Below are positions 23,101 through 35,959 of a stretch of 64,000 nucleotides of DNA, in pieces. Source of the stretch: Didymodactylos carnosus (lineage: Eukaryota > Rotifera > Eurotatoria > Philodinida > Philodinidae); NCBI GenBank assembly GCA_905250885.1, contig CAJNOQ010000108.1, positions 1-64,000 of the forward strand, read 5' to 3'. A program made the position numbers and the translations under genes. Each line of letters opens with the position of its first letter. Position 1 is the first letter of the stretch. The notes beneath the pieces are model-generated. The model saw only the letters and a program-made list of their open reading frames with translations, searched no databases and had not been told where the DNA came from.

Positions 23101-24885
23101 TTTACTGCGATTGACGTATATATTCTCGACGGGAGTTGAGAGAAAAGTTACAGAAAGATAGTTTCGAGGACTGCGCGTTCAGTGAGAATCAGTTCAAGTG
23201 TTTAAGATTCGAGACCTTCTATAACGAAAAAGGCGCTTGTAAAACAAAATTTATTTAGTGCAAACAAGTCGAGTATAAATATCCAATCTAAAATCGGAAA
23301 ATGTCAACAGTATATCGCGTCCTTTAGTTGGTAGTAGAATAATTTTGCTTTGTCCACATTCTCAACATCCTCCTCAACGAGTCAATAGGTAACAAGCCAT
23401 GCTCGACCGAAATTCCAACCTAAAGCAGTACTGAGCAACAGTTACAATATCCTTTTTCCAATTGTTTATACGGTGTTAATAGCAAATGAATCACAAGTAA
23501 ACAACAATCACAACACGCTTTAAAGCAAATTGTTTAATCAAACTGAAATACTAAAGTTCATCAATTATCCATTTTTCTTGCAGGCTTGATAAACAATGAT
23601 AAAAGTTCTAATGATAATCATGCAGACAGATATGAGTGTACTAGGTCACGATTAAACGCAGAAGTACAATAAAATATACTGCCATCATTTATTCAGGACC
23701 TACCAATCGAAGTTTTTTTGATAATATCGATGGACCAAACTTTCCATCCAATAATAGATAGTTTGGACTCAAGAAATATACGATATATTTGAATTTTCCT
23801 AATCCGTTAGCAAATTACAATGACGTTTTTTAACTTTATGAACATGTCAGATCGCATTTGTTGAGAAACAATGGGAAAAGCGACCTTACGTCGACTGGTA
23901 TACTGAAGAAAAAGCCTGACAATAGACGTACTGTATTGTTCTAAACAATGTGGTATATGCTTCAAAAAAATGCCAGAATGTACCAAGTACAATAGATTAA
24001 GAGCTGATATTATATATCTCTGTACTTTTAATCTATTATTTTGTACAGTCATCTTTAATTTCGTTATGCGGTTAAGAAAGCGATGAAAGGAGGAAAAAAC
24101 CGAACGTAAAAGAATTCAAATTGATGACTGCATAACATTACTTTGTGTATTTACAATTCAGATTCTAATTTGTTCAAAATTTCTTTTAAAATCTCAGTCG
24201 TTATAATCATTTGTTTTTTTTTGATTATATAAAAACAACACAACATACACAAACAGCAACAACAAAAATGTCACATATATGATTCGAATTATTTTGTCAA
24301 AACAAAAGAAGAATGAGAAGAAAAAAAATTACACAAAAGTATATGCATATATATTGACAAAAAATATTTTGTTTTATTTATCTTGACAAGAAAATATTTA
24401 TAGATCAAAAACAGAGAAATGAATCACCAAACACGCCGATCTGGTAAATTAACCTATACAATCAAGTCACTATACTAGAGACGAAAAAAAGAGAGACATC
24501 CAACACAAATAAATAATATGCTCTCTTATACAAACATAAATATACACAATAAAATCTATAAGAGATCAACCGAAACATGAATGAGATTCTAATAAGATAT
24601 AGACACTTTTCAAGTGAATTAACATAAAAATCCTGTTTAAAGAAAAACAAAAACCTATCTCAAGATAAACTAACTATGTAGAGTGAAAAAATATTAAAAT
24701 TTCTCCTTAGCACCTATATTTTCAACGCAAAATGCTCTACAAAAGATTAATATCATGTTCCTGATCTTAACATTGAATCGGATCTCTAGTTATTCTCCGT
24801 ATCCTATGTTCTTTAGTACCGCTAACAGTAAGAAATTCTCGCTTGAGGAAAACCTAATAGTGTAAGAAAAAGAAATCTATTTGTT
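20101..24885. other. Gene-poor spacer with decayed repeats
   Basis: No supported gene. 21071-21617 is bounded by gtacccatgt and its near-complement acatgggcac, and carries matching ccgacga motifs near both ends; it may be another small inverted-repeat element. 22020-22250 is studded with ccggt/accgg words, far more G+C-rich than the flanks. 22339-22460 is a tandem repeat, listed separately. 23120-23300 has a TATA-like start and is slightly G+C-richer, but nothing identifiable. Confidence 0.4.
22339..22460. repeat. Tandem repeat, ~66-bp unit, two copies
   Basis: Both copies contain tgtattcatcttaac, ggtgtattyctct and gggtagtgtaatcatc in the same order, about 66 bp apart. There is no coding sequence across it. 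Confidence 0.65.
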
Positions 24886-25395
24886 TTATTGACTTATTGT
24901 TGTATCGTTTGATTCTTGCGTCATATGGTGATGTTGTGCTGTGGCAGTTGGCCAAACTTCTTGATTCGAATCTTGATTACTGTACAAACTATCAATTGTA
25001 TTTTCATCCTGGTATTGTGAACCATCCACGGTCATTTGACTTCCATTTACCAACATTTGTGTAGATTCCTGGTCCTGTGGGGACGGTATCATTTGTGTAT
25101 CTTGTGTCAACGAATTTTGAGTATCATTTGCTTCTGGAGTAGGTAATACTTGTGACGAGGTTTCTGTTGGTGATGTTGGTTGTAATTTAGATAGTTTCGT
25201 TCTTGTTGTAACAAGATCCTTATCAAGAACGGCACACGGCATCCATTTATGAACACGAATCGATGTATCGGTGATTGTTATCCAATGTTTTTCCCATCGG
25301 CGCACTTGTTGAAGTGCGTATGAACTAATAACACGTTTAAAATCATCTCTACCTTTAGCACGTGCTTCACTACGTAATCGAGTTGGAACAATCAT
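24886..25395 (-). CDS. BCL7: BCL7-family SWI/SNF (BAF) complex subunit
   Basis: A single open frame of 169 residues without introns. Residues 7-52 form the BCL7 N-terminal domain: RLRSEARAKGRDDFKRVISS, then RRWEKHWITITDTSIRVHKW. This aligns with human BCL7A ([40 protein letters not shown]). The remaining two thirds is Ser/Thr/Gln/Asp-rich and disordered, as in all BCL7 proteins, with SQ/TQ dipeptides repeated throughout (SLTQDTQM, TQMLVNGSQMTVDGSQ). The length is close to animal BCL7 (200-230 aa). BCL7 proteins bind the BRG1/BRM ATPase module and nucleosome acidic patch in the nucleus. The vertebrate paralogue (A, B or C) cannot be assigned. Confidence 0.9.
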   Translation of the reverse strand: MIVPTRLRSEARAKGRDDFKRVISSYALQQVRRWEKHWITITDTSIRVHKWMPCAVLDKDLVTTRTKLSKLQPTSPTETSSQVLPTPEANDTQNSLTQDTQMIPSPQDQESTQMLVNGSQMTVDGSQYQDENTIDSLYSNQDSNQEVWPTATAQHHHMTQESNDTTISQ

Positions 25396-28300
25396 TGTGA
25401 TCCTTGCCGTACTAATCTAAAAAACAATTTTCTGATTTGCTACACATAGAAAAAAAAATTACTTTGAATCTACTTTTGTTAAACTAGAGCAAGATAAATT
25501 TTCTGTCATCTGTCTCGCAGCTATTCAATACATAAAAAGATTTATTTAAATATCTTAAGCAATAGTTTACACACTCTTCATTCTCACAATGTTACCCTTT
25601 GTCCTCGCTTAACTCTTTATGTAGTCTTACTCAGTGGTTTTCTCTTCCGTCCCGGACGGAAGAAAAAACCACTGGGCATTTCTTTCTTTATTTTACTCTT
25701 CTTGTCTTTCTTTTTTGTTTATAAAAATCTCTATTCGCTCCTTTGTGATTCATTATATACTTCAGTGCCTAGTTCAATGATTTCTTTTAGTGATTTTTGC
25801 CAACTGCTGTTTATTGTTTACTATGTCATAAATACAGACAAAGATTAAACTAAACTAATCATAGTGATTTAACATACGTGAGAGTGATGATTAAATTGCA
25901 GATCTGAAAGAAGAACAAATAATAGGAAACGTAAGTTTTTTTTATAACACTGATCTTATAAGTGTATACGGCTCGCTCTTTCGCGACAAACACGTGTGCA
26001 TATCGCTAACAGAAAAATAAAGTTTGTACAAAGTTGCAGAAAGGTGCCTTTTCGTATTCAGCACACTCGATAACCTTGAAGACTTTCTATTTTTGGCGAG
26101 ACCTATTGCCAAAAGCTTAAGAAAAATTCTGAAATTAATATTATTTTTTCATGCCATTTTGTTCAAAAAATTTTCCTAAATTTTTTCGTCACATTGATAT
26201 GAAATGGAGCCAACATCAGTAGTAATAAATATGTAAACCAAAGCAAATTTTATACACGACTCTCATGCAAAATATCAGCTGCTGTGATCATTATCATCAT
26301 GAAACGTAAAAATTTCCATTGGTGATTGTTTCTTAATGGCCTTAGCTCTCAAAGCTAATTAATACAGAGGACTTTAGTGAGCATTATCAAATTTGTTCTT
26401 AAATCTTAGTTATTATATAATTCTTCTATCTTAAACTTTGTTTTATCAACTAACCAAAAAAATATATTTAGGCCTGTTCTAATGTTCAACGTAACTATGG
26501 AAATGATTTTGATTATGTATTCTAGTATGAAGGAGAAATCTGTTGCATGTTTTCTTAGATCAGAAAATGTTTCCGTCGTGAATTCAATCTCGGTCGACTT
26601 AATGAAATACCTTTTAATTATAGATCACTTCATACATTTTCAGATACAATTCTTAGGAAAAATTTACATATTGGTCTACTACGTCACTTTAAGACTTTTA
26701 TCACATCGTTGATTTCCCACTATAGAGTTGTACTTATGAGTGAATGACTCATGGTTTTATAGTCTAATGTAGCGCACTCTATATAATTTCTATCTTCGCA
26801 CAGCTTGTAACTTTGACATTGAACACGTATTTTTAAATCTCAGTGTTTTTGCATTAAAATGAATTTCTGAAAAAGTGTGAGGTGTTTTTCAGAAGATACA
26901 AAATGCTGCGTTATAAGGGGGGATGAGAATTACTGGCAGAAAATTCACGTGTTGGTATTGAATTGGTGTTGTTGTATGCTAATATGCTTTTTCTTATAAT
27001 TTATTGAACAGCGTAAATATGTTGTATTGTGAAAATCGTGATTAAAAAACTTTTACTCCTAATTGTGCACTGATTCCTTTTCTTCATGCATTAGTGGATT
27101 TCACAAACTAAACAAAACGCTTTTGAGCAATTCTACAGAAACATGTAAGAAACTATGCCAGTAACGTAGTTTCGAAGCAGCAGTTCATCAGATTATTTAA
27201 ACAGACTGTTGCTTTTTTGTTTGTTCAAACCGAGCTCTCTGATATTTACTGAAATGGCGTGAAGTATGTCTTCAATCGAGTTTTAATTTGTAAGTTAAAT
27301 GACTGATTAAAAGATTTAAAAAATAACAATAGAATTAGATATTGTATGATCGTCAACAGTAAACCAAACGTGTTTTTATAACTGGATATTAATGAAAATA
27401 ATAACACAGTCTCAGTCAAGAAAAAAAATCATCGAGCTGATTGTCGATGATTGACTTTTGTTTGTGCTGTTTTTGTTTCCTGTAACGTACTAGGAGCAGG
27501 ACGTTGAGCAGAAGTCAGTTTTAGTCACCGAACTAGTTCTGTGTATTATTTAGACAAGTGTTAGTTCACATCCATTTTCGAGAAGATATACCCCCTAATG
27601 AATATTCTTATTTAATACCACCAGTAAACCATGGTTCTCTGAAAAGCTATCGGTTGTCGTGTTATAATCTGAAACCGCTCGATATATCGGTGGTAATTTC
27701 TCCACGCATCAATGTGAAGAACAACGCTCGATACACCCACTATTTCGAAGTTATTGACCTTTTTGTTTTGATGGTTAAATGAGTATATAACAACGACAAA
27801 AATTGAGCGATCTTTAACTTTTCTCTCACTGACTTGTCCAAGTACATGAACTTTTACTTGAGTTAGACAGTACTGTCTCACTGTCCGTGGCAGGATGTCT
27901 TATGATGACCGTCATTATGACTATCGGTCAGTCGACATTGGTTATATATTTTCTAGATCATATTCTTTTGATGACATAAGTGTTGACGTTGCGTTATCTT
28001 AACCAAAATCACAGATTAATACTTCCCCAAGATATTCAAACATATTGCGGAAAGAATAAAAAGTAGAGATAGTCTATATTCTGGCCGCCAGTCCAGCTAT
28101 AATCTAATCTTTTCCTATTTCTATTACTACTTCTATAGGTGAAATATTTTTATTGACGAATCATGGTGACGTGTCTATAATTAATTCAGTTCTTTCTCAA
28201 CAAGATTAATAGTGTTATTTGATCGTTTTTAGGAGTTGATTTATATGAGTGGAAAATAATAGCAACAACACACAGTAGGTCGATATTAATAACTTTTTGT

Positions 28301-28955
28301 TTTCTTTCCATTATAATTCTAATATTATTTCTGAACTTAAAGAGAGATATCTTTTTGTAGTTGCTCGCAGCATCCATATCCAAAATTCCATTGTACAACA
28401 AGTATAATTCACAAAGTCATGTCTGTTGGCAGCGTAGGTATAAAGCTTTATATAATAATAATGGTTCTAAGGAATTAGGACCAAGTCAAACACATCGGTC
28501 AGTTCACGCTTAATGGTTACCCAAAAAAACGACTACATAACGACGTTCGTTCTATATTTCAAGCTTTTATTATAATAATGTCGAAGGCCATATAATGTCG
28601 ATAGTTGATCATTCTACAGACAACTTCTTTGTCCATAAACATCAAATGTTAGCCGTTTAATGAACGATGAGAATGACAGGTATTTCAACCATATAGTGAT
28701 ATAGTTTTTCGTTACGTAGACTAGGCATGAGAAGAAAATTTGGCTTATGATTTCTCCCATACATAATAACTTTGTTTTAGATAGTCTACAAGCTGAAAAC
28801 TAATTTCGATAAATCTCGTTTATTGCTCAGTATAGTTCTCATTGATTCAGCAGGGCGGTATTACTTAGTCTCGCGTTATTGATTGAATATGTTTTATTCT
28901 TCTTGATATTCTCTTCAATAATAAAGAAACGAATTCTGAATTATATTTTCAATAG
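25396..28955. other. Intergenic spacer between BCL7 and the E2 pseudogene
   Basis: No supported gene. It includes the 43-bp palindrome at 25632-25674. The motif ccgtttaatgaacgatga occurs at ~28655 and again inside the E2 pseudogene at ~29308, so part of that locus may be duplicated. Confidence 0.4.
25632..25674. repeat. 43-bp near-perfect palindrome
   Basis: cagtggttttctcttccgtc followed by ccggacggaagaaaaaaccactg forms two ~21-base arms with a single mismatch and essentially no loop. It lies 0.24 kb upstream of the BCL7 start codon. It could be a minimal fold-back repeat, a cruciform-prone site, or a processed hairpin. Confidence 0.8.
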
Positions 28956-29453
28956 AATTTGTTGGCGATCAGGGCGATCACAAGAACAATGTAAAACAAC
29001 AGCTGAACGGCGCTTTAGAAAAGAATTGGAATCATTCAAAATATCTTCTCCAATATTATTTGCCGATGTTTTAGGATTTAACAATGATATTTATCATTGG
29101 GAAGCTGAACATTCAGGGACTCCAAGCTACGCCATATGAAGATGGAATATTTTTTGTTAGATGTTCAATTTCCTGTTGAACCGCCAAAACTTCAATTTCA
29201 ATGTCAGATTTTATGCTGACATGAGCGAATGGGGATGATAGTCGTTTAAGTATTTTTGGTAATGAGTGTTTGTCTCCGTTATATATAGAGAAAGTAATAC
29301 ATTCCATGTATTCCGTTTAATGAACGATGAGGATGGTAGGTATTTCAGCCAGCTAATTTTAACGAGTGTTATGAAAGAGGAACGTTGTATTTCAAAGATC
29401 CAGACCAATACTATCGCCTAGCACAAGAATATACGTTGAAATATGCAATGTAA
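28956..29453 (+). pseudogene. Ubiquitin-conjugating enzyme (E2/UBC) pseudogene
   Basis: After an AATAG acceptor the plus strand reads AERRFRKELESFKISSP, then FNNDIYHWEAE, typical of the E2 first helix and strands. The next piece is in a second frame: IQGLQATPYEDGIFFV. The next is in a third: VQFPVEPPKLQFQCQILC. A final exon-like piece from 29349 reads ERGTLYFKDPDQYYRLAQEY, then TLKYAM and a stop at 29451-29453, the usual E2 C-terminus. Two frameshifts within about 65 bp cannot be explained by an intron. The segment that should hold the active-site Cys and the LDIL motif (between 29222 and 29348) is not recognisable. Hence it is a dead copy of a host E2, closest in feel to UBE2D/UBE2N types. 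Confidence 0.8.
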
Positions 29454-31269
29454 ATAATTTCACCCTTTTATCTTGTATATTTCTAAATAAACTAGAATTA
29501 AGTTAAATTAATCACAAGCAATAGAGAGTATACACAGTATATCCTGAAAATGAGTCCATCGACCTTTTCTAGCTAAGAAAAAGGGTATACTTGAGTAAGA
29601 GTGAAACTAAAAACTACAAATAGAGAAATCGTGTACAGAGTTTAAATTGTTTTAATTTCATCTGCATTTTTGTTTTGTTTTTGGACATTCTGCTGAATCG
29701 GCACCAGTTTGTGTAATTTGATGACGAGAATTAATTTCTTCATTTTGTAAACAAGTAACAAAATGCCGTACATTAGAATGATGTCTATTCACACCAATAT
29801 TGAATCGATTGTGTCTACCCAATAAAATAATACATCGCAAAATCTTCACAATTATTATTTGTTCTATTCTTTGAACCGTGCACATTCCAAATATAAATAA
29901 TTAATATATTCTTTGTCATTTATATATAAAGATTAGAATAATTTAACGTCTGAACGTATTTTAGCGATTATCTCTGTTCACGGTATTTTAGTTTCCCTCT
30001 TATTCAGACAATTGAGAAAAACAATTTCTATGTATGAACAAATTTGACTAAAAATGGTAGTTTTTATACAGTTTTGTTGGGAACATGCGGTACATTTCTG
30101 AACTTTTTAACGTCAATCATACGACAAAAATGTTAACTTCTGGAAGTCTCTCAAACGGTTTGGATATGTTTTATACAAGTGCGATAGATTGTTCATGTAA
30201 TCATTCAGTCAGCAGATTTAATTCCGTAAAAAAGATTTTCATCTCTAAACCTAAGTGTGATAGAATACCCGAGCCAAGGAAAGAAAGTACTTACAATTTC
30301 TTATTTAGCGAGAGTGAATGGAGCAGGTGGGAGAGTGAGTACGAAATTACACTCTTAGATCGAAAGTTAGTTACATCTTCATGAATAAATGATGGTGTGT
30401 TCATGTAATCCATTCAAAGCAGAATTTTGATTCGAGATTTATACGTTGATGGTACAGAAAGAATAAGTATCATCATTACTGATTTACTTTGGACAAAAGT
30501 GTTTGGACAATTGGCCTATGTTAAATCTATCTTGATCCATATTCGATTATCAATCTCAGGCAAATTCAATCAAAGAAAAATAATAATACGCTTTTCATTT
30601 ATAAAGAAGTCAGCCTATTTAAAACTACACTAATAATCTCATATGTTAACCAAAGAGTCTATTTATTTTTTCTAGCAAATGAAATATTATTAAAAAGAAC
30701 ACAAGTTAAATGAACAGACAAGCAAAAACAAAGCAAAAAAAAAGAATCAGACAGTAGAATAGCATCTATCGAAAGACATAAATATCAATTATTTACAGAC
30801 TACTCACTAAAGAAAAATGATTTTACAAAATACTAGAAACAGATATATCTATTTATTAAAAACCATAAAGAGTATCATCATTAATTATTGATATTAAATT
30901 TCTTCAAAATGCTGTATCATCTAAATCAGTTTTTAAATAATCGTTTAACTGTTTTGTAAGACAAAAATCTTTCTCACAAAACATCTATTTTTAACCGTTA
31001 AAATAATACTAAATGGTTTTTTAAAACATCATTTAGCATAATTTTAAATAAATCAAAAAAGATCGATTTGAGAACATTAAATATCAAAAACTGATAATGA
31101 TATTCCATTTTGGTTTTATAAAAAGAACAATTTCTTTTAGAAAATGTAATAAATTAAAATTTAATAAAAAAAAAAAAAAAAATCAAAATACAAAATTTGT
31201 ACTCACTAGAGATTTGTATTGTTGAGCAATAGTAAAACAAAAACAAAAAAAGATTGTGTACATTTGTCA
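29454..31269. other. Intergenic spacer
   Basis: No supported gene. Short frames at 29658-29885 (minus) and 30085-30384 (plus) have mixed composition but no splice context or family motif. An A-run of about 17 lies near 31165. Confidence 0.4.
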
Positions 31270-34200
31270 TCATTTTTTTTTAGACATTTTTCGTAATTCA
31301 ATTAATTCTTGAATTATAATTCGTTTTTCATTTTCAAGTTGATTAATTCGATCATTTTTTATTTTAACAACGTTCTTGAATAAAAAAATGAGATACACTT
31401 ACAAAATTCTTAAAACAACTTCTATTACCTGAGTATAATCTTACATTATTATCAGGATTCACTAATGGTGTACTTTGTGATTGCTGATAATGATTAGATT
31501 GCGAATGATATGATGTAATACCATTGTTTGTCACTTGTGGACTACCACCAAAAGAAGATGATGATTGAGAACTTGATGATTGATCAGATTTCTTTAGAAA
31601 AAACAACAACCATGTGACAAAATATTTAGAGTTAGATACAGAACTACTTACTTTAGTATCGTATTGAGCCTCATTTAAAACATTATGGGCTAACTTTAAT
31701 AAATCTGCCACTAAATCTCGATTATAAACAGGTTCGGCAGTAATACCGGTAAACTAAAATTAAAAATTGAGATTTTATTCTACAAGTTTCTACCAACGTG
31801 ATTAAAACAGATAGATCTAATCTTACCTGTGATGTTGATAATTTTAAACAATAATAACGTTGCTTTTCTTTCATTTCACTTAGTTTATCTGTTAAAAAAC
31901 ATTTTACTCTTTCCATTGTATCACATGTTTGTAATAATAAATCACGTTCAATTTCAAATCGTTTCATCGCACGAATCTAAATTAATAGACAATATATAGA
32001 TTAAACTAGTGAGAAAAAACAACAACACCATTTTACCACAGAGAAATCAATATCATTGCATTGAATTGTGTTTCGTCTATTATCGGATGATGGTAGAACA
32101 CGTAAAGGATTGTGTCCATTGATATAATGATTTAACAAGGTGGGAGCATCGGCATTCAAATTAGAATTATCATTGTGATCTAGAGAGAAAAGCTCTTGAT
32201 GAGTAGAATACTTTGTCATGCTTGCAGATAATTGTGTATGTATGTGGAGCAAAGTTATGTAAATTTTTATTTAATCTACATAGAAAAATAGCGCCTTGTT
32301 ATCAACTTGATGCATTAGCACATTTTTTTTAGAGTTGTAGTGTACAGATGGTGTATCATACAATTCTTACTCGCTAGTATGGATGGTAGTGTTTGTGTTT
32401 GTTGAGATAAAATTTGTTTTTTTTGCTCCGTGGTTTCCATTTGATTTGATGAGCTGTAATAACTATTTCCATTTGTGTTTGCATTTTTTGTCGAATAATC
32501 TCTATTTTCATTATAACTACTATACACCGGATTGACATGAAATGAAGCTTTTTTTCGTTGTTGCTGATTGCCAAGAGGTTTATTACATGATGAACTTTGC
32601 ATTGTACTTGTTGAACGATATAATTGTGCAGATTGTTGTTTGGAGTTTGTCATCGATAGCCCGTTGTTATGTTTTACATTTCGTTGAAAAGAGATGGGCG
32701 GTGGATGATGTTGCGAATAATGTTTTCCGTTTTGTGTCGGAATCGTTGTATTATGAGATACGTCATCTAAAACTTGATAGAATATCTATTAAAAACTTTC
32801 CAATTCAAACGAGATTCAATAAATCAGAGTTGGATCTTGGTAAGAATTTCGATGAAAAATCAGCAATTTTTTTTAGTTTTTAAGGTAATGGATGTTTTTT
32901 GGTAAGTAGAGCGAGACATTTTATATGATTCTTTGAGAAAAACTTCAATCTGAGAGATATCTGTTCGAAGTGGACGAAGAAAAAAGTGAGAGACTAAGGT
33001 GTATTGATTCCAGTGTATCGGTCAATCATAGCCACAGAAAACTTAGAACTGTTAAAAAACAACTTCAAATTTTCTCATTAAATATGTTTTATTCTGACGG
33101 TGTGCCCACATTACAAGGTTTGAGTCTTTTACTTTGTTGAAAGCAAGAAAGTTTCTAGGAGTTGTGTTCTACTATTTTGACAGTTCTTGCACTTTTAACA
33201 TTTATCATCAAATTCTGTCGAAACTATAGAAGGATCGTTAATTTAGAGAGAGCCTTGTAACATGTCTATCTCTTACTTATGAGGAAGGCATGCATACTTT
33301 TATAAAAAATAGATGAAATAAAGGGCAGTGATATATTGAAAAGACAATGAAGAAAACTACAACACCAGAACGCTGCATGTTATTAAAAAATTAATGAATT
33401 TCCACTATCTCATTCATCAAAGATGTTCCCTGAAAGTTCATTTAACACATTTTCAGTAATGAGATCTGGTCGCTTAGCTGGGCGCCGCTATCCAACACTT
33501 CAATGTTAAGCCCTTTTTTTCATATTTTGCTAATAAAAGGCACAAAACAGTAGAAAATGTGCGAAAAGAGAAGGTTTCGTACATTGTTCGAACTCATCTA
33601 GCGTAGTGTCACTGTCTCATCTGTTACAGTTATCTGGGAAAAAGATCCAATAGAATATGTTCAAGAAAAGAATAATAAATCTTGATTAATTTTGGCAAGC
33701 AACCGTGAGGTGACAAAAGACAAGGCTTAAGGACCCGTCCCCTAGAATCAACAAGCTCAGAAACCTGAAAAACGCTTCCAGGTCTTCTAGCAAGCTTGAA
33801 TTCTACAAAAAACTAAGATCTAATTGAAAAATCAGCACCGGTCAGCCCATGTAGTTAGGTGTCTAGTTTAAAATATAACAAACTGGAACTTTCTAGCTTG
33901 AAGTATATTAAAAAATCTTGGAAAATACTTCAGGTGTAGCTCGTATGTAGAGAAAATGCTGTATAAAATGCTCAATTTTGGGACTACTAGGAAAATGCCT
34001 GTAACTTTTTGATGCAAGGTCGTACATAATTGTGCGAAATCTTATTTTGGTCAGAAAAGTTTGCTCTACAAATCTACGTGCTCATAAAAAACTTTAACTG
34101 CGTAGATATTCAGGAAAAAACTATTATTTGACGACCCACGTTTTTGAGGCGCCTAGAAAACTTGCTCGAAAGCCGCGAGAAGTCCCTTCTGTAACCGAAA

Positions 34201-35959
34201 GCCGCGAGAAGTCCCTTCTGTAACCGAAAGCGATACAGATTCTGAAAGTAGACACTTCAGACTATCTTTTCATGTGCTTATCTCAAAATCGATTTTTTTT
34301 CCGAGAATCATCATGTCTGAGTGGACATTCTCCCTAAGAGATTCTCTCATACGCTTCGAAAACGAACTAAATTAACTATTATAGCGACAGATGAACCATC
34401 GTCGATAAACAAGGAGTACTACACCCTATGAAGAACCTGATGTTGGACGGTGAAGAAAAAAAGTGAACTTCAGAAAACATTTGCAGTTGTAAAGAATGCT
34501 CCTTGTAATAAAACTCAACTCTTACATTTTTTTTCAAAGAAAATCGTTTAAATACTACGCAAAAATTGATACTTTTTAAACAATTAACTAGTAAAACACC
34601 GGCGAAAACCGATCGAGTCCGTTAAATATATCTACTAGTCTGATTCACTGATCAAACTAGTTTCAATTCTGTAAAGAATCAACTAAAGTAAATCTTTACT
34701 GGATGAAAATCTGTTCTTACTTTGCTCTTTTCTAATTATTTTCACTGGTTTTGGTACATGAATTTGTTGTTTGATTGATAATGATTTTTTCAATTGCTTA
34801 TGATTAAAATTTTTGATTAGACGTGGTGAAAATAATGATTGGTTATTACTTGAATGACCACTACTATCATCTTCTCCATCTTCTTCCATGTGTCCATCAT
34901 TCAAGAAATTATTCTTCATTTTATGTAGTGCTGGTGGTTGTCGTTCTTTTTCTCGTTGTTGAATGTCTGTTTCTAGACGATAACGATGTTGTTGCCGTTG
35001 GCTAATATCAGACACTGTTGAATTGAATGAAAATGATGATGGGCGATAGGGAATCTATGATAAATCAGTTTATACACGATACTTTCAACAAAGAAGATAT
35101 GAGCGCACTTGCAACCTCAAAAATAAGATAGATAGATTGATCTATTGAGGTGCGATACATCAAAGAAGAGAACAAATGATCATTGGAATGCAATAAAATT
35201 AGTTTGATCATTCCGAATAATATGAGTCATTTTCTTATTAACTATGTTGAAGAACGCATCTAATTTCCCTTTCTATGGTAAAGTAAATGAGAAACTATGT
35301 TTCTGTTTCGTAAGAAGACTTACATTATGGTTTTTGACGATTTTTTGCTGAGTTGTATTCGACGATTGGTGTTTGACGGATGCTGTGACCGATAAAGAGG
35401 AGAGTGATGATGTCGAAGATGATGTATAATTAGCCGGTATTTTCAGAGAGTGTAGAGATTTTTCTATGACAGTTAATAACAATTCAAATGTAATTTGATT
35501 ATTATACAATTTCGACTCTTGTTCAAGTTGTTCTATTAAATCAAATGGAATCTCATTCGTACCATCATCCGTTGTTGTTGATGTTAACGGTGGCCAATAT
35601 CTTTTAAAAACATCGATGTTCACGCGACCACTATTTGTTTTATCTAAGATAGAAAACAATTGTTTTAGCGATGAAACGAATTTTAAGGGTAAAGTTGTGG
35701 CCGTTTGCTGTTGTGGTAATTCAAATTTATATAAATATTCGTGTTGTATTTTTGAAATTGTTGATTTAGGAGAAGGTGGTGTTCTTTCACCTAAGCTTAT
35801 TCCTGTTTTTGCTGAATAATCATGAATTATTTTTGTTGTTGGTAAATCGGTGATAGTTGTGGCTGATGTTGATAGACGATTGTGTTGTCCACCATTCATT
35901 GATGCACATCTGTCCAAATCAGAAAAATAAAACAATTCTTCTTCAATGTAATAGTACAT
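31270..35959 (-). CDS. SAPCD2: SAPCD2-like protein (suppressor APC domain-containing)
   Basis: Eight exons: 35959-35324, 35054-34700, 32766-32371, 32179-32037, 31976-31827, 31753-31652, 31591-31445 and 31374-31270. They total 2034 nt (677 residues), all in phase. The N-terminal domain LPLKFVSSLKQLFSILDKTN SGRVN aligns with the EF-hand-like start of human SAPCD2 (LQSLRTLFDILDDRRRGCVH). The middle is long, Ser/Asn/Gln-rich and basic. Exon 5, KRFEIERDLLLQTCDTMERV and SEMKEKQRYY, matches the LEQEKEVLLQGLEMMARGRD helix. The C-terminal coiled coil NDRINQLENEKRIIIQELIE matches SERITQLEQEKSALIKQLFE. SAPCD2 binds LGN and regulates spindle orientation and apical-basal polarity. The first ATG is uncertain: MNGGQHNRL is 20 codons further in. 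The third intron boundary (32767-34699) encloses 1.9 kb of repeat-rich sequence. Confidence 0.85.
34167..34224. repeat. 29-bp perfect tandem duplication in a SAPCD2 intron
   Basis: Two identical 29-bp units beginning cgaaagccgcgagaagtccc and ending cttctgtaac, followed by the first bases of a third. It lies in the 1.9-kb intron. Perfect identity suggests a recent duplication. Confidence 0.9.

Noticed and set aside
23120-23300. TATA-like start and a somewhat G+C-richer segment reminiscent of a terminal repeat
   Set aside because: No second copy, no coding region and no primer-site evidence in the window; too weak to name.
32542-32883. 113-codon plus-strand frame
   Set aside because: It is the antisense shadow of SAPCD2 exon 3.
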